From assembly GCF_031432425.1 (NCBI RefSeq), contig NZ_JAVKPH010000019.1, forward strand, positions 1 to 64,000: 64,000 nucleotides of DNA. Direction: 5' to 3'. Position 1 is the stretch's first letter. Every line of letters starts with the position of its first letter. Position numbers and translations under genes: made by a program. The notes under the pieces are model-generated. The model saw only the letters and a program-made list of their open reading frames with translations. It searched no databases and was not told the origin of the DNA. Shown here piece by piece: positions 41,159 through 50,933 of this stretch. The DNA comes from Ruixingdingia sedimenti (GTDB lineage: Bacteria > Pseudomonadota > Alphaproteobacteria > Rhodobacterales > Rhodobacteraceae).

Positions 41159-43546
41159 ATGACCAGCAAGACTGAACACGATCATCAGCACCACGATCAT
41201 TCGGCCCACGGCCATGCGCAGGGGCACGCGGCTGCGGCACCGGACAGTGCCCACAAGGTCAAGGACCCGGTCTGCGGCATGATGGTCGACCCGCATACGA
41301 CCGCGCACAAGGCCGAACATGCGGGGCGACCCTATTACTTCTGCTCGGCAAGCTGTCACGAGAAATTCCTGGCCGATCCGGAACGCTATCTCGACCCCGC
41401 CGCCGCGACGGAAAGGGCCGAGCCGGTGCCGGAAGGCACGATCTACACCTGTCCGATGCACCCCGAGGTCCGGCAGGTCGGCCCGGGGTCATGCCCGATC
41501 TGCGGCATGGCGCTGGAGCCGGTGCTGGTCAGCCTCGATGCCGGGCCGAACGAGGAACTGATCGACATGACGCGCCGGTTCTGGATCGGGCTGGTGCTGA
41601 CGCTGCCGGTGTTCGTGCTGGAGATGGGCGGCCACCTTCTCAGTCTGGACCACCTCATCAGCCAGCGGACGTCGAACTGGATCCAGATGTTGCTGGCGAC
41701 GCCAGTGGTGCTGTGGGCGGGCTGGCCATTCTTCCAGCGTGGCTGGCAGTCGCTGGTCAACCGCAGCCTCAACATGTTCACGCTGATCGCGATGGGCACC
41801 GGGGCGGCCTGGGTCTACAGCATGGTGGCGACACTTGCGCCCGGCATCTTCCCAGATGCGTTCCGGCAAGCCGACGGCTCGGTCGCGGTCTATTTCGAGG
41901 CGGCGGCGGTCATCACCGTCCTTGTCCTGCTCGGGCAGGTGCTGGAATTGCGTGCGCGCGAAAGCACCAGCGGCGCGATCCGGGCGCTCTTGGACCTTGC
42001 CCCCAAGACGGCACGGATCATTCGTGACGATGGCACCGAGGAGGAGGTGCAGCTCGATGCAGTTCATGTCGGCGACCGGTTGCGGGTCCGGCCCGGCGAG
42101 AAGGTGCCCGTCGATGGCGAGGTGCTGGAAGGACGCAGCGCTGTCGACGAGTCGATGGTGACAGGTGAGTCGATGCCGGTCACCAAGGAGGTCGGCGCCA
42201 CCGCCATCGGCGGCACCATGAACCAGTCCGGCGCGCTGGTGATCGAGGCGAAGAAGGTCGGTCGCGACACCATGCTGTCGCAGATCGTCCAGCTTGTTGC
42301 CGAGGCGCAGCGGAGCCGTGCCCCGATCCAGCGCCTGGCGGATCAGGTCTCGGGCTGGTTCGTGCCGGCGGTGATCGTGGTCGCGGTTCTCGCCTTCGTC
42401 GCCTGGTCGATCTGGGGACCGGAGCCGCGCTTCTCCTTCGGTCTGATCGCCGCCGTGTCGGTCCTGATCATTGCCTGTCCCTGCGCGCTGGGGCTGGCGA
42501 CGCCGATGTCGATCATGGTCGGCGTCGGCCGTGGCGCACAGGCGGGCGTGCTGATCAAGAACGCCGAGGCGCTGGAGCATATGGAGAAGATCGACACCAT
42601 CATCGTCGACAAGACCGGGACACTGACGGAAGGGCGCCCCGCCGTCACCGCCATCGTGCCGGCGCCGGGGTTCACCGAGGAAGAGGCGCTGCGGCTTGCC
42701 GCCAGCGTCGAGCGAGCCAGCGAGCATCCGCTGGCGCTGGCCATCGTGCGCGCCGCAGAGGAACGCGGTATCGCGACCGCACCGGTTGCGGATTTCGACT
42801 CGCCCACCGGCAAGGGCGCCTATGGCACGGTCGAGGGCAAGCGCATCCCCCTGGGCAACGCCAAATTCCTTGCCGAACAGGGCGTCGATGTCGCGCCGCT
42901 GGCCGACAAGGCCGACCGGCTGCGCGAGGATGGGGCGACCGCGATCTTCATGGGCGTGGACGACCGCGTCGCCGCGATCTTCGCCATCGCCGATCCGGTC
43001 AAGCCGTCGACGCCCGAGGCGCTGGCCGCGCTGAAGGCGCAGGGCATCCGCGTGGTGATGCTGACCGGCGACAACTGGACCACCGCGAAGGCCGTCGCCC
43101 GCCAGCTTGGCATTGACGAGGTCGAGGCCGAGGTGCTGCCAGATCAGAAAAGCGCGGTCGTGCAGCGGCACAAGGCGGCGGGCGAGGTGGTGGCGATGGC
43201 GGGCGATGGCGTCAACGACGCGCCGGCTTTGGCTGCCGCCGATGTCGGCATCGCCATGGGCACCGGCACCGATGTGGCGATGGAAAGCGCCGGCGTCACC
43301 CTGCTGAAGGGTGATTTGACCGGCATCGTCCGGGCGCGCAAGCTCTCGGAAGCGGTCATGGGCAATATCCGCCAGAACCTGTTCTTCGCCTTCATCTACA
43401 ACGCATTGGGTGTGCCGGTCGCCGCCGGGGTGCTGTATCCGTTCTTCGGCATCCTGCTGTCGCCGATCATCGCTGCGGCGGCCATGGCGCTGTCCTCGGT
43501 CAGCGTGATCGCCAATGCAGCAAGGCTGCGGAGGGTGAAGCTGTGA
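41159..43546 (+). CDS. copA: Copper/silver-exporting P-type ATPase
   Basis: The 795-residue P1B-type ATPase pumps Cu+ or Ag+ out of the cytosol. It has a His-rich N-terminus (residues 1-33), a YHS domain (about 35-80: [22 protein letters not shown]) and a heavy-metal-binding domain (YTCPMHPEV...[10 protein letters not shown], about 96-121) instead of CXXC-type HMA domains. The membrane CPC motif is at about 440, DKTGTLTEG at 484 and a C-terminal [12 protein letters not shown] hinge follows. It starts after GGAGG and is intact. Confidence 0.93.
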   Translation: MTSKTEHDHQHHDHSAHGHAQGHAAAAPDSAHKVKDPVCGMMVDPHTTAHKAEHAGRPYYFCSASCHEKFLADPERYLDPAAATERAEPVPEGTIYTCPMHPEVRQVGPGSCPICGMALEPVLVSLDAGPNEELIDMTRRFWIGLVLTLPVFVLEMGGHLLSLDHLISQRTSNWIQMLLATPVVLWAGWPFFQRGWQSLVNRSLNMFTLIAMGTGAAWVYSMVATLAPGIFPDAFRQADGSVAVYFEAAAVITVLVLLGQVLELRARESTSGAIRALLDLAPKTARIIRDDGTEEEVQLDAVHVGDRLRVRPGEKVPVDGEVLEGRSAVDESMVTGESMPVTKEVGATAIGGTMNQSGALVIEAKKVGRDTMLSQIVQLVAEAQRSRAPIQRLADQVSGWFVPAVIVVAVLAFVAWSIWGPEPRFSFGLIAAVSVLIIACPCALGLATPMSIMVGVGRGAQAGVLIKNAEALEHMEKIDTIIVDKTGTLTEGRPAVTAIVPAPGFTEEEALRLAASVERASEHPLALAIVRAAEERGIATAPVADFDSPTGKGAYGTVEGKRIPLGNAKFLAEQGVDVAPLADKADRLREDGATAIFMGVDDRVAAIFAIADPVKPSTPEALAALKAQGIRVVMLTGDNWTTAKAVARQLGIDEVEAEVLPDQKSAVVQRHKAAGEVVAMAGDGVNDAPALAAADVGIAMGTGTDVAMESAGVTLLKGDLTGIVRARKLSEAVMGNIRQNLFFAFIYNALGVPVAAGVLYPFFGILLSPIIAAAAMALSSVSVIANAARLRRVKL

Positions 43547-43655
43547 TGTTGGCGGAGCCATCAGCCGGCCCGCACGGGCGCCGGCTCACCCCTTTCCTGC
43601 GTCGCGCCCGGACCCTGACGGCGAGACAATCCAATCCATGCAACGAGGTTTGACG

Positions 43656-44141
43656 ATGAGAGACAATCGCAGCATCAGCCGACGCGCCATTCTTGCCGCT
43701 GCCGGCGCACTTCCCCTGCTGATGGCGACGGCAAGCTGGGGGCAGGCAGAGCCCCTGCCACTGGTGAACGTCACCAAGGATCCGTCCTGCGGCTGCTGCG
43801 ACGGCTGGGCCGCGCATCTCAAAGCCGCAGGCTTCCCGGTGCGGGTGGTGGAATCCGCCGATATGGGCAGCCTCAAGCAGCGGCTCGGCGTGCCGGAGGA
43901 CCTGGCGTCCTGCCACACCGCCGACGTGGGCGGCTATGTGATCGAGGGCCATGTGCCCGCCGCCGCGATCCGCCGCCTTCTGGCCGAGCGGCCCGAGGCC
44001 AAGGGGCTGGCCGTTCCCGGCATGCCCGCCGGCTCGCCCGGCATGGATTTCCTGGGTGTCGCGCCGGAGCCGTATGAAGCGTTCCTGTTCGGCCCGACCA
44101 CGCGGAGCTTTGGCCGCTTCCTCGGCCCGCGGGAAATCTGA
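43656..44141 (+). CDS. DUF411 periplasmic metal-binding protein
   Basis: The 161-residue exported protein has a twin-arginine-like signal (SISRRAILAAAGALPLLMATASWGQA). The mature part has the DUF411 copper motif DPSCGCCDGW (C45, C47, C48), a ACHTADVGGYVIEGHVP-like stretch and LAVPGMPAGSPGMD. DUF411 proteins bind copper and accompany copper-efflux genes. The start at 43656 is favoured over 43638 by the signal-peptide layout. Confidence 0.88.
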   Translation: MRDNRSISRRAILAAAGALPLLMATASWGQAEPLPLVNVTKDPSCGCCDGWAAHLKAAGFPVRVVESADMGSLKQRLGVPEDLASCHTADVGGYVIEGHVPAAAIRRLLAERPEAKGLAVPGMPAGSPGMDFLGVAPEPYEAFLFGPTTRSFGRFLGPREI

Positions 44142-44156
44142 CACGGGGCTGCCGAC

Positions 44157-44237
44157 ATGACCGCCCGGCTTGCGAATGACCCGAAACAGCACCCGGCCGA
44201 GGCGGCTTGCCTCCGCCAGTGGGAAGGTGGCGCATGA
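44157..44237 (+). CDS. Possible 26-residue leader peptide
   Basis: A short frame begins 15 bases after the DUF411 stop and ends in an ATGA overlap with the next gene, the arrangement of a translational coupling leader. There is no family support. Confidence 0.25.
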   Translation: MTARLANDPKQHPAEAACLRQWEGGA

Positions 44238-44644
44238 CCGGGCGGACGCGAGCTGTTTCCCGGGCAGGATACGGACGCTTGCGCCGGTTTGCGGTCGGCA
44301 TCCTGCTGCTGGCCATCGGCGCCGTGGTCATGCAAGCTCCGGCACATGCCAGCCCCGCCGGTCACGCCGTCCACCAGCAACAGGCTGCCGGCACGGCAAG
44401 CCACTGCGTCGGCCATCACCTGTCGGACGACCTTGGCGCGGATCCAGCTACTGGCTGCGTGAAAGCCGACGGTAGCCCAGATCTGGCGGGTTGCTGCCAG
44501 ACCTGTCTGACTGCCGCGGTTCTCGTCGCGCCGCCGGAGTTCGGTCCGCCCGTGAGTGGCGAGGTTTTCACGGTTGTGCGTCCTGATCCCCACGACCGAT
44601 CACCCGAAGGCATCCTGAGGCCGCCGCGTCGTGGCGCTGCGTGA
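44234..44644 (+). CDS. Secreted Cys/His protein, DUF2946-like
   Basis: The 136-residue protein has an N-terminal signal or anchor (FAVGILLLAIGAVVMQAPAHA), then HAVHQQQ, CVGHHL and GCCQTCLTAAVLV. Size and CCxxC layout recall the DUF2946 proteins of copper islands, a tentative assignment. It is coupled to the short frame upstream and precedes the DUF305 gene by 120 bases. Confidence 0.55.
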   Translation: MTGRTRAVSRAGYGRLRRFAVGILLLAIGAVVMQAPAHASPAGHAVHQQQAAGTASHCVGHHLSDDLGADPATGCVKADGSPDLAGCCQTCLTAAVLVAPPEFGPPVSGEVFTVVRPDPHDRSPEGILRPPRRGAA

Positions 44645-44767
44645 TGCGCCGGGATCGCCGCGAGATGTCTGCAGCCGATCCGGCGCCAGTCCGAAAGACC
44701 GCATGAACAGATGGAGATGCGCGCCCGTAAGCCCGGGCCGGCGCTCCAGAACCAAAGGATGAATACA

Positions 44768-46321
44768 ATGAACCGAACCGCAATCGCCCTTGCTGTCAGC
44801 CTGCTGGCAGGCTTGCCAGGGGCTGCCCTCGCCCAGGCCGGGCATGACGCCCATCACCCGGTAACGCCGCCTGCGCAGGCCGAGCAGGCGCCCGCGCCAA
44901 CGCCGCCTGCGGGCCAGATGCCCGCCATGCAAGGGATGATGCCCGAACAGTGCCGGGCCATGATGCAGGCCATGACTCCTGAATGCGCGGGCGCGATGCA
45001 GCAGATGATGCAGGGCGGGATGATGCAGGGGGTGACAGGCGCGCCGAACGCCGGGGTCGCCCCGGCGAACGAAAGCCGTCCAGACTTCACGCGGGCCTAT
45101 GTCGAGGCGATGGACGCGATGCACGTGCCGATGATGGACGGCGTCATGGCCGACGATCCGGATGTCGCCTTCGTCCGCGGCATGATCCCGCATCATCAGG
45201 GCGCGATCGACATGGCCAGGATCGTCCAGCAATACGGCGACGATCCGCAAACGAAAGAATGGGCTACCCAGATCATCGAAGCGCAGGAACGCGAGATCGC
45301 TGAAATGCAGGCGTGGCTGGCGACGAACGCCGGCGATGCACAGGCCGCCCTCGCCCGGACCGGCGGGACCGTCTGGTCCGCCAATGAAGGCGGCAACTCC
45401 ATCAGCGCCATCGATCTCGGCACCGGAGCGGTCCAGACCGTTTCCATCCCGGTCGCACCGCACAACGTCGATCTGACGCCCGACGGCAAGCTGCTGCTGG
45501 CGGTCGGTGATCCCGCCGCCGAGGCGGATCACGGGTCCGGCGGACACGGTCACGGCGCGGAAGGCGCCGCCGAGGGTCAGCTGGTCATCCTCGATCCGCA
45601 GAACTTGTCGACGCCCAAGGCGACTGTTGCAGTGGGCTCGCACCCGGCCCATGTGGTCGCCGACCGGCTGGGCCGCGCTTTTGTCTCGCTGGCTGGCGGC
45701 GACGGGATCGCCGTGGTCGACCTCGCAAGGGCTGAGGTCATCGGGCGCATCCCGACGGGCGATTATCCGCACGGCCTGCGGCTAAGCCCGGACGAGACGC
45801 AGCTTTATGTCGCCAATGTCGAAGACGGGTCCGTGTCCGTGATCGACACGCAGGCACTTTCCGAGGTTGCGCGCATTCCGGTCGGGTCCGCGCCCGTGCA
45901 GGTCGCGTTCACCCCTGCGGGCGATCGGGTCTATGTCTCGCTTCGCGACGAGAACCGCGTCGCTGTGATCGACACCGCATCCCGCGAGGTCACGCGCAGG
46001 ATCCACGTCGGCCCGAACCCGATTCAGACGTTCGTGACCCCGGATGGGGCCTATGTCTATGTCGCCGACCAAGGCACCGAGGCCGCGCCGAACGATACCG
46101 TGTCGGTGATCGGCACCGCGACCGGTCAGGTGGTGAAGACCCTCACCACCGGCGGCGGCGCTCATGGCGTGTCGGCATCGGCCGATGGGGCGTTGGTGTT
46201 CGTGACCAACATTGCCGACGATACGGTGTCGATTATCGACGTGAGGAGACAGGAAGTAGTCAAGACAGTGCCGGTCGGCGATCGCCCGAATGGCATCGTC
46301 TACGGTAGCGGAAGCCGATAG
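44768..46321 (+). CDS. DUF305 and YVTN beta-propeller fusion, periplasmic
   Basis: The 517-residue exported protein has a signal peptide (MNRTAIALAVSLLAGLPGAALAQ), a Met-rich stretch (about residues 48-90, QMPAMQGMMPEQC and repeats) and a DUF305 domain with FVRGMIPHHQGAIDMA near residue 135. A C-terminal seven-bladed-type propeller runs from about 192 to 517 (VWSANEGGNSISAIDL, LYVANVEDGSVSVID, VFVTNIADDTVSIID). The Met-rich and His elements suggest copper binding. The start at 44768 fits AAAGGATG spacing. Confidence 0.85.
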   Translation: MNRTAIALAVSLLAGLPGAALAQAGHDAHHPVTPPAQAEQAPAPTPPAGQMPAMQGMMPEQCRAMMQAMTPECAGAMQQMMQGGMMQGVTGAPNAGVAPANESRPDFTRAYVEAMDAMHVPMMDGVMADDPDVAFVRGMIPHHQGAIDMARIVQQYGDDPQTKEWATQIIEAQEREIAEMQAWLATNAGDAQAALARTGGTVWSANEGGNSISAIDLGTGAVQTVSIPVAPHNVDLTPDGKLLLAVGDPAAEADHGSGGHGHGAEGAAEGQLVILDPQNLSTPKATVAVGSHPAHVVADRLGRAFVSLAGGDGIAVVDLARAEVIGRIPTGDYPHGLRLSPDETQLYVANVEDGSVSVIDTQALSEVARIPVGSAPVQVAFTPAGDRVYVSLRDENRVAVIDTASREVTRRIHVGPNPIQTFVTPDGAYVYVADQGTEAAPNDTVSVIGTATGQVVKTLTTGGGAHGVSASADGALVFVTNIADDTVSIIDVRRQEVVKTVPVGDRPNGIVYGSGSR

Positions 46322-46327
46322 TTGGTA

Positions 46328-46355
46328 GGTGCCGGAGCGCATGCGCTCCGGCACC
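46328..46355. terminator. Perfect 28-base palindrome, probable terminator
   Basis: GGTGCCGGAGCGCA and TGCGCTCCGGCACC are exact reverse complements. It begins six bases after the DUF305 gene's stop, and closes the copper block. No T-tract follows. Confidence 0.55.
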
Positions 46356-46806
46356 CAATCTAGAGAACGTTGTTGACTTATTATGGATGTCAATCAATGA
46401 CTTGGCAGCGCTATTGTCAGTGCGGCCGCGGAGATAGTGTGGATTTGATCCTCCTAAAGGAGGCCCTCTCCAAAATGGATGCCCCCTGTCAAATGTTTGG
46501 CATCCACGCTGAAGCCTTCAGTTGGACGCAAGTCAGCGCACAAATCCCGCTTCTGGCGTCGAGGCGACCACATTCATGGGTGCGAAAGATTCTAAAAAGC
46601 AGTCCTATCTCTCAGTCCGATCGATCAGCCGCAGGTCTGCCAGTGCCCGCTGACCAAGTGACTGATGAGGCTCACCGCCGTTTTCCTGTATTTGCACGCC
46701 ACGCTACTACGATGGTCGAAACTTGTTGAAAAGGCGCGCTTTGGGTCTCCTTTAGTTATCCCCATCCGGGGATCATCTCTCGCCTCCCCGGTGGAACGGG
46801 GACGAG
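46356..46806. other. Intergenic region before trbB
   Basis: The 450 bases are more AT-rich than both flanks and contain no credible gene. They probably hold the trb promoter. A CCCC-ATCC-GGGG dyad lies at about 46761-46772. The start of the region may mark the junction where the copper cargo was inserted. Confidence 0.45.
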
Positions 46807-47805
46807 ATGGCAGGCATCAACCACAAACAGGCAACGGTGGACCGCGGCGCGCGCATGCTCCGGACGGCGCTCGGGCCTGCCATCTCAACCCTGCTGCAAG
46901 ACCCGTCCGTCGTCGAGGTCATGCTGAACCCCGACGGCCGGATCTGGGTGGACCGGCTGTCCGAAGGATTGGCCGACACCGGCGAGACGCTATCCGCCGC
47001 CGATGGCGAGCGCATCGTGCGCCTGGTTGCTCATCATGTCGGCGTCGAAGTCCACACCCGTAGCCCACGCGTGTCGGCAGAACTGCCCGAGACCGGCGAG
47101 CGCTTTGAGGGCTTGNNNNNNNNNNNNNNNNNNNNNNNNNNNNNNNNNNNNNNNNNNNNNNNNNNNNNNNNNNNNNNNNNNNNNNNNNNNNNNNNNNNNN
47201 NNNNNNNNNNNNNNNNNNNNNNNNNNNNNNNNNNNNNNNNNNNNNNNNNNNNNNNNNNNNNNNNNNNNNNNNNNNNNNNNNNNNNNNNNNNNNNNNNNNN
47301 NNNNNNNNNNNNNNNNNNNNNNNNNNNNNNNNNNNNNNNNNNNNNNNNNNNNNNNNNNNNNNNNNNNNNNNNNNNNNNNNNNNNGCCCAACCTCGTCGCC
47401 ATGCGGACCAAGGATGGCGTTGCCACTCTGTCCGATCTGGTCCGTTCCTCGCTGCGCCTGCGTCCCGACCGCATTCCGATCGGTGAGGTGCGCGGCGCCG
47501 AGGCGCTCGATCTCCTCAAAGCCTGGGGAACCGGCCATCCGGGCGGCATCGGCACCATTCACGCCGGTTCCGGCATTGGCGCGCTGCGCCGCCTCGAACA
47601 ACTGATCCAGGAAGCTGTCGTTACCGTCCCGCGCTCCATGATCGCCGAAACCATCGACCTCGTGGCTGTCCTCGCCGGTCGCGGTTCCGCACGGCGGCTT
47701 GTTGAACTCGCCCGCGTCGAAGGTCTCAGACCCGACGGCGACTACCGGATTTTCCCCGCCTTTTCAGAACCCGACACCACTCGCAACACTGGAGACCCTG
47801 CATGA
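46807..47805 (+). CDS. trbB: TrbB conjugation ATPase (contains an N gap)
   Basis: TrbB is the VirB11-like hexameric ATPase powering the mating channel. The 5' part encodes [35 protein letters not shown] and the 3' part [51 protein letters not shown] and the HAGS box. The unsequenced 47116-47384 covers where the Walker A motif must be. The frame and total length (332) hold across the gap. It overlaps trbC by four bases. Confidence 0.9.
   Translation: MAGINHKQATVDRGARMLRTALGPAISTLLQDPSVVEVMLNPDGRIWVDRLSEGLADTGETLSAADGERIVRLVAHHVGVEVHTRSPRVSAELPETGERFEGLXXXXXXXXXXXXXXXXXXXXXXXXXXXXXXXXXXXXXXXXXXXXXXXXXXXXXXXXXXXXXXXXXXXXXXXXXXXXXXXXXXXXXXXXXXPNLVAMRTKDGVATLSDLVRSSLRLRPDRIPIGEVRGAEALDLLKAWGTGHPGGIGTIHAGSGIGALRRLEQLIQEAVVTVPRSMIAETIDLVAVLAGRGSARRLVELARVEGLRPDGDYRIFPAFSEPDTTRNTGDPA
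47116..47384. other. Run of 269 N inside trbB
   Basis: Undetermined bases. The length is close to the roughly 90 codons expected between the flanking TrbB segments, so the estimated gap size looks right. Confidence 0.99.
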
Positions 47806-48131
47806 TCCGTCGTGCCTTCCGCATCCGTCACCATATCGCAACCGCCTCGGCCGTCGCCTGGATGAGCCTGATGACGTCCCCGGCCTTTGCCTCCGGCTCC
47901 TCGATGCCCTGGGAAGCGCCGCTGCAATCCATCCTCGAATCCGTCGAAGGTCCGGTGGCGAAAATCGTGGCGGTGATCATCATCATCGTCACCGGCCTGA
48001 CGTTGGCTTTCGGCGATACGGGTGGAGGCTTCCGGCGGCTGATCCAGATCGTCTTCGGCATCTCCATCGCCTTCGCGGCCTCCAGCTTCTTCCTGTCGTT
48101 CTTCAGCTTCGGCGGCGGGGCGCTGGTCTGA
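47802..48131 (+). CDS. trbC: Pilin TrbC
   Basis: The 109-residue prepilin has a long signal peptide (to about residue 30, ending SPAFA) and two hydrophobic helices (VAKIVAVIIIIVTGLTLAFG; LIQIVFGISIAFAASSFFLSFF). It is the VirB2-like major pilin, in IncP systems cyclised by TraF. It overlaps trbB by four bases and trbD by one. Confidence 0.92.
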   Translation: MIRRAFRIRHHIATASAVAWMSLMTSPAFASGSSMPWEAPLQSILESVEGPVAKIVAVIIIIVTGLTLAFGDTGGGFRRLIQIVFGISIAFAASSFFLSFFSFGGGALV

Positions 48132-48412
48132 TGGCGGTGAGTTTCGAGGCCCTCGATACCGTGCCCGGCTTCGCGGTGCCGGTTCACCGCGCCCTGACCG
48201 AGCCGATCCTGCTCGGCGGTGCTCCACGCTCTGTCGCGATCCTGAACGGCACGCTGGCCGGGGCAGTCGGCCTCGGTCTCCAGCTCTGGCTCGCGGGCAT
48301 CCTGATCTGGGCGGTTGGTCACATCGCCGCCGTCTGGGCCGCCAAGCGCGATCCGCTCTTCGTCGAGGTCGCGCGCCGCCATTTGCGCATCCCCGGCTAT
48401 CTCTCGGTGTGA
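48131..48412 (+). CDS. trbD: TrbD, VirB3-like
   Basis: The 93-residue membrane protein has PGFAVPVHRALTEPILLGGAPR at the N-terminus, one long hydrophobic segment (AGAVGLGLQLWLAGILIWAVGHIAAVW) and the ending DPLFVEVARRHLRIPGYL, all standard for TrbD. It starts on the last base of the trbC stop. Confidence 0.92.
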   Translation: MAVSFEALDTVPGFAVPVHRALTEPILLGGAPRSVAILNGTLAGAVGLGLQLWLAGILIWAVGHIAAVWAAKRDPLFVEVARRHLRIPGYLSV

Positions 48413-48422
48413 GGTTTGATCC

Positions 48423-50933
48423 ATGATGAATCTCGCAGAATACCGCCGCACCGCATCCCGCCTGGCCGATTATCTTCCTTGGGTCGCCCTGGTCGGGGAG
48501 GGCGTTGTCCTCAACAAGGATGGTTCCTTCCAGAGGACGGCGAAGTTTCGCGGGCCGGATCTGGATTCCGCCGTCGCGGCCGAACTGGTCGCGGTCGCCG
48601 GGCGGCTGAACAACGCCTTCCGCCGTCTCGGCTCTGGCTGGGCCATTTTCGTGGAAGCGCAGCGTTCGGAGGCCGCAACCTATCCTGCGGACCGCTTCCC
48701 CGATCCCGCCTCGGCATTGGTCGATGCCGAGCGCAAGGCCGATTTCGAGGAAGAGGGCAGCCATTTCGTCTCCGGTTACTTCCTGACCTTCCTCTGGCTC
48801 CCGCCCGCCGAAGACGCCGCACGATCGGAGTCCTGGCTTTACGAGGGCCGCGAGACCTCGGGCGTGAACCCGTGGGAGCTGGTGCGCGGCTTCATCGACC
48901 GCACCGACCGCGTGCTGGCGCTGCTCGACGGCTTCATGCCGGAATGTAGCTGGCTCGATGACGCCGGCACGCTGACTTACCTCCATTCCACCATCTCGAC
49001 CAATCGGCATCGCGTCCGCGTGCCGGAAGTGCCGATGTATCTCGACGCTCTGCTGGCCGATCAGCCGCTGACCGGCGGGCTGGAGCCGCGCCTGGGCACT
49101 CAGCATCTCCGGGTGCTGACGATCACCGGCTTTCCCGGCACGACCACCCCCGGCCTGCTTGACGAGATGAACCGGCTGGCCTTCCCCTACCGCTGGTCCA
49201 CCCGCGCCATCCTCATGGACAAGACCGACGCCACCAGGCTGCTAACGAAGATCAGGCGGCAATGGTTCGCCAAGCGCAAGAGCATCGCGGCGATCATCAA
49301 GGAGGTGATGACCAACGAGCAATCCGCGCTCGTGGACACCGATGCCGCGAACAAGGCCGCCGACGCGGATATGGCCTTGCAGGAACTCGGCGCCGACATG
49401 GCCGGCATGGCCTATGTCACCGCGACCGTCACCGTCTGGGACGAGGACGCCCGCCGCGCCGACGAAAAGCTGCGCCTGGTCGAGAAGATCATCCAGTCCC
49501 GCGATTTCAGCGTCATGGTCGAGACGGTCAATGCCGTCGACGCCTGGCTCGGCAGCCTGCCCGGACATGCCTATGCCAATGTCCGCCAACCGCCGGTTTC
49601 GACGCTCAACCTTGCCCACATGGTTCCCTCAAGCGCCGTGTGGGCGGGGCCGGAACGGGACGATCACTTCGGCGCGCCCCCGCTGCTTTACGGCAGAACC
49701 GAAGGATCGACCCCGTTCCGGCTGTCCCTTCATGTCGGCGACGTAGGCCATACCCTTGTCGTCGGACCGACCGGCGCCGGCAAGTCGGTGCTGCTGGCGC
49801 TGATGGCCTTGCAGTTCCGTCGGTACGCGCGCTCACAGGTCTTCGCCTTCGATTTCGGCGGCTCCATCCGCGCCTGCGCACTCGCGATGCAGGGTGACTG
49901 GCATGATCTCGGGGGTGAATTGACCGACGCTTCCGAGACGTCCGTTTCGCTGCAACCGCTGGCCCGCATCCACGAAACTGCCGAGCGCGCCCGGGCGGCC
50001 GACTGGATCGTGGCAATCCTGATGCGCGAGAGCATCCAGATCACGCCCGAGGTGAAGGAACATCTCTGGACGGCACTGACCTCGCTCGCCTCCGCCCCGG
50101 TCGGGGAACGCACCATCACCGGCCTCGCCGTGCTGCTGCAATCCAATGATCTGAAACAGGCGCTGCGCTCCTATTGCATCGGCGGTCCCTATGGCCGGCT
50201 GCTCGATGCGGAAGCCGAACATCTCGGTTCGTCGGATGTGCAGGCGTTCGAGATCGAGGGACTGGTCGGCACCGGCGCGGCGCCCGCCGTCCTGTCCTAT
50301 CTGTTCCACCGCATCGGCGACCGCCTGGACGGCCGACCGACGTTGCTGATCATCGATGAAGGCTGGCTTGCGCTGGACGACGAGGGGTTTGCCGGCCAGC
50401 TCAGGGAGTGGTTGAAAACGCTCCGCAAAAAGAATGCCAGCGTCGTCTTCGCCACGCAAAGCCTGTCCGACATCGACGGCAGCACCATCGCACCGGCGAT
50501 CATCGAAAGCTGCCCGACCCGGCTCTTGCTGCCGAACGAGCGCGCCATCGAGCCGCAAATCACGGCCATCTATCGCCGCTTCGGCTTGAACGACCGTCAG
50601 ATCGAGATTTTGGCGCGGGCCGCGCCCAAGCGGGACTATTACTGCCAAAGCCGTAGGGGCAATCGCCTGTTCGAGTTGGGCCTGTCCGAGGTCGGCCTGG
50701 CGCTCTGCGCCGCATCCGCCAAATCCGATCAGGCGCTGATCGCCGACACCCTCGCCGAGCATGGCCGCGATGGCTTCCTCGACGCCTGGCTCAGAGTGCG
50801 GGGCGTCGAATGGGCCGCCGATCTCATCCCGGATCTCACCAATCTCGCGACCGACAGCGAAGACCTGTCGCCCGTCGCCTTCGCCGACGACGAATTCGAG
50901 TTCACCCTGGAAGAAGAGGAGATCATCCCATGA
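48423..50933 (+). CDS. trbE: TrbE conjugation ATPase, VirB4-like
   Basis: The 836-residue ATPase of the type IV channel has an N-terminal VirB4 domain (MMNLAEYRRTASRLADYLPW, VVLNKDGSFQRTAKF). The C-terminal motor has Walker A VGPTGAGKSVLLALM near residue 447 and Walker B LLIIDEGWLAL near 642, then FATQSLSDI. It energises pilus assembly and substrate transfer. It overlaps trbJ as ATGA. The length is normal. Confidence 0.95.
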   Translation: MMNLAEYRRTASRLADYLPWVALVGEGVVLNKDGSFQRTAKFRGPDLDSAVAAELVAVAGRLNNAFRRLGSGWAIFVEAQRSEAATYPADRFPDPASALVDAERKADFEEEGSHFVSGYFLTFLWLPPAEDAARSESWLYEGRETSGVNPWELVRGFIDRTDRVLALLDGFMPECSWLDDAGTLTYLHSTISTNRHRVRVPEVPMYLDALLADQPLTGGLEPRLGTQHLRVLTITGFPGTTTPGLLDEMNRLAFPYRWSTRAILMDKTDATRLLTKIRRQWFAKRKSIAAIIKEVMTNEQSALVDTDAANKAADADMALQELGADMAGMAYVTATVTVWDEDARRADEKLRLVEKIIQSRDFSVMVETVNAVDAWLGSLPGHAYANVRQPPVSTLNLAHMVPSSAVWAGPERDDHFGAPPLLYGRTEGSTPFRLSLHVGDVGHTLVVGPTGAGKSVLLALMALQFRRYARSQVFAFDFGGSIRACALAMQGDWHDLGGELTDASETSVSLQPLARIHETAERARAADWIVAILMRESIQITPEVKEHLWTALTSLASAPVGERTITGLAVLLQSNDLKQALRSYCIGGPYGRLLDAEAEHLGSSDVQAFEIEGLVGTGAAPAVLSYLFHRIGDRLDGRPTLLIIDEGWLALDDEGFAGQLREWLKTLRKKNASVVFATQSLSDIDGSTIAPAIIESCPTRLLLPNERAIEPQITAIYRRFGLNDRQIEILARAAPKRDYYCQSRRGNRLFELGLSEVGLALCAASAKSDQALIADTLAEHGRDGFLDAWLRVRGVEWAADLIPDLTNLATDSEDLSPVAFADDEFEFTLEEEEIIP

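Noticed and set aside
41489..43561. 690-codon minus-strand frame opposite copA
   Set aside because: Shadow frame rich in His/Arg/Gln with no recognisable domain.
46370..46729. Possible 119-residue gene before trbB
   Set aside because: Poor start context and unnatural sequence in an AT-rich intergenic region.
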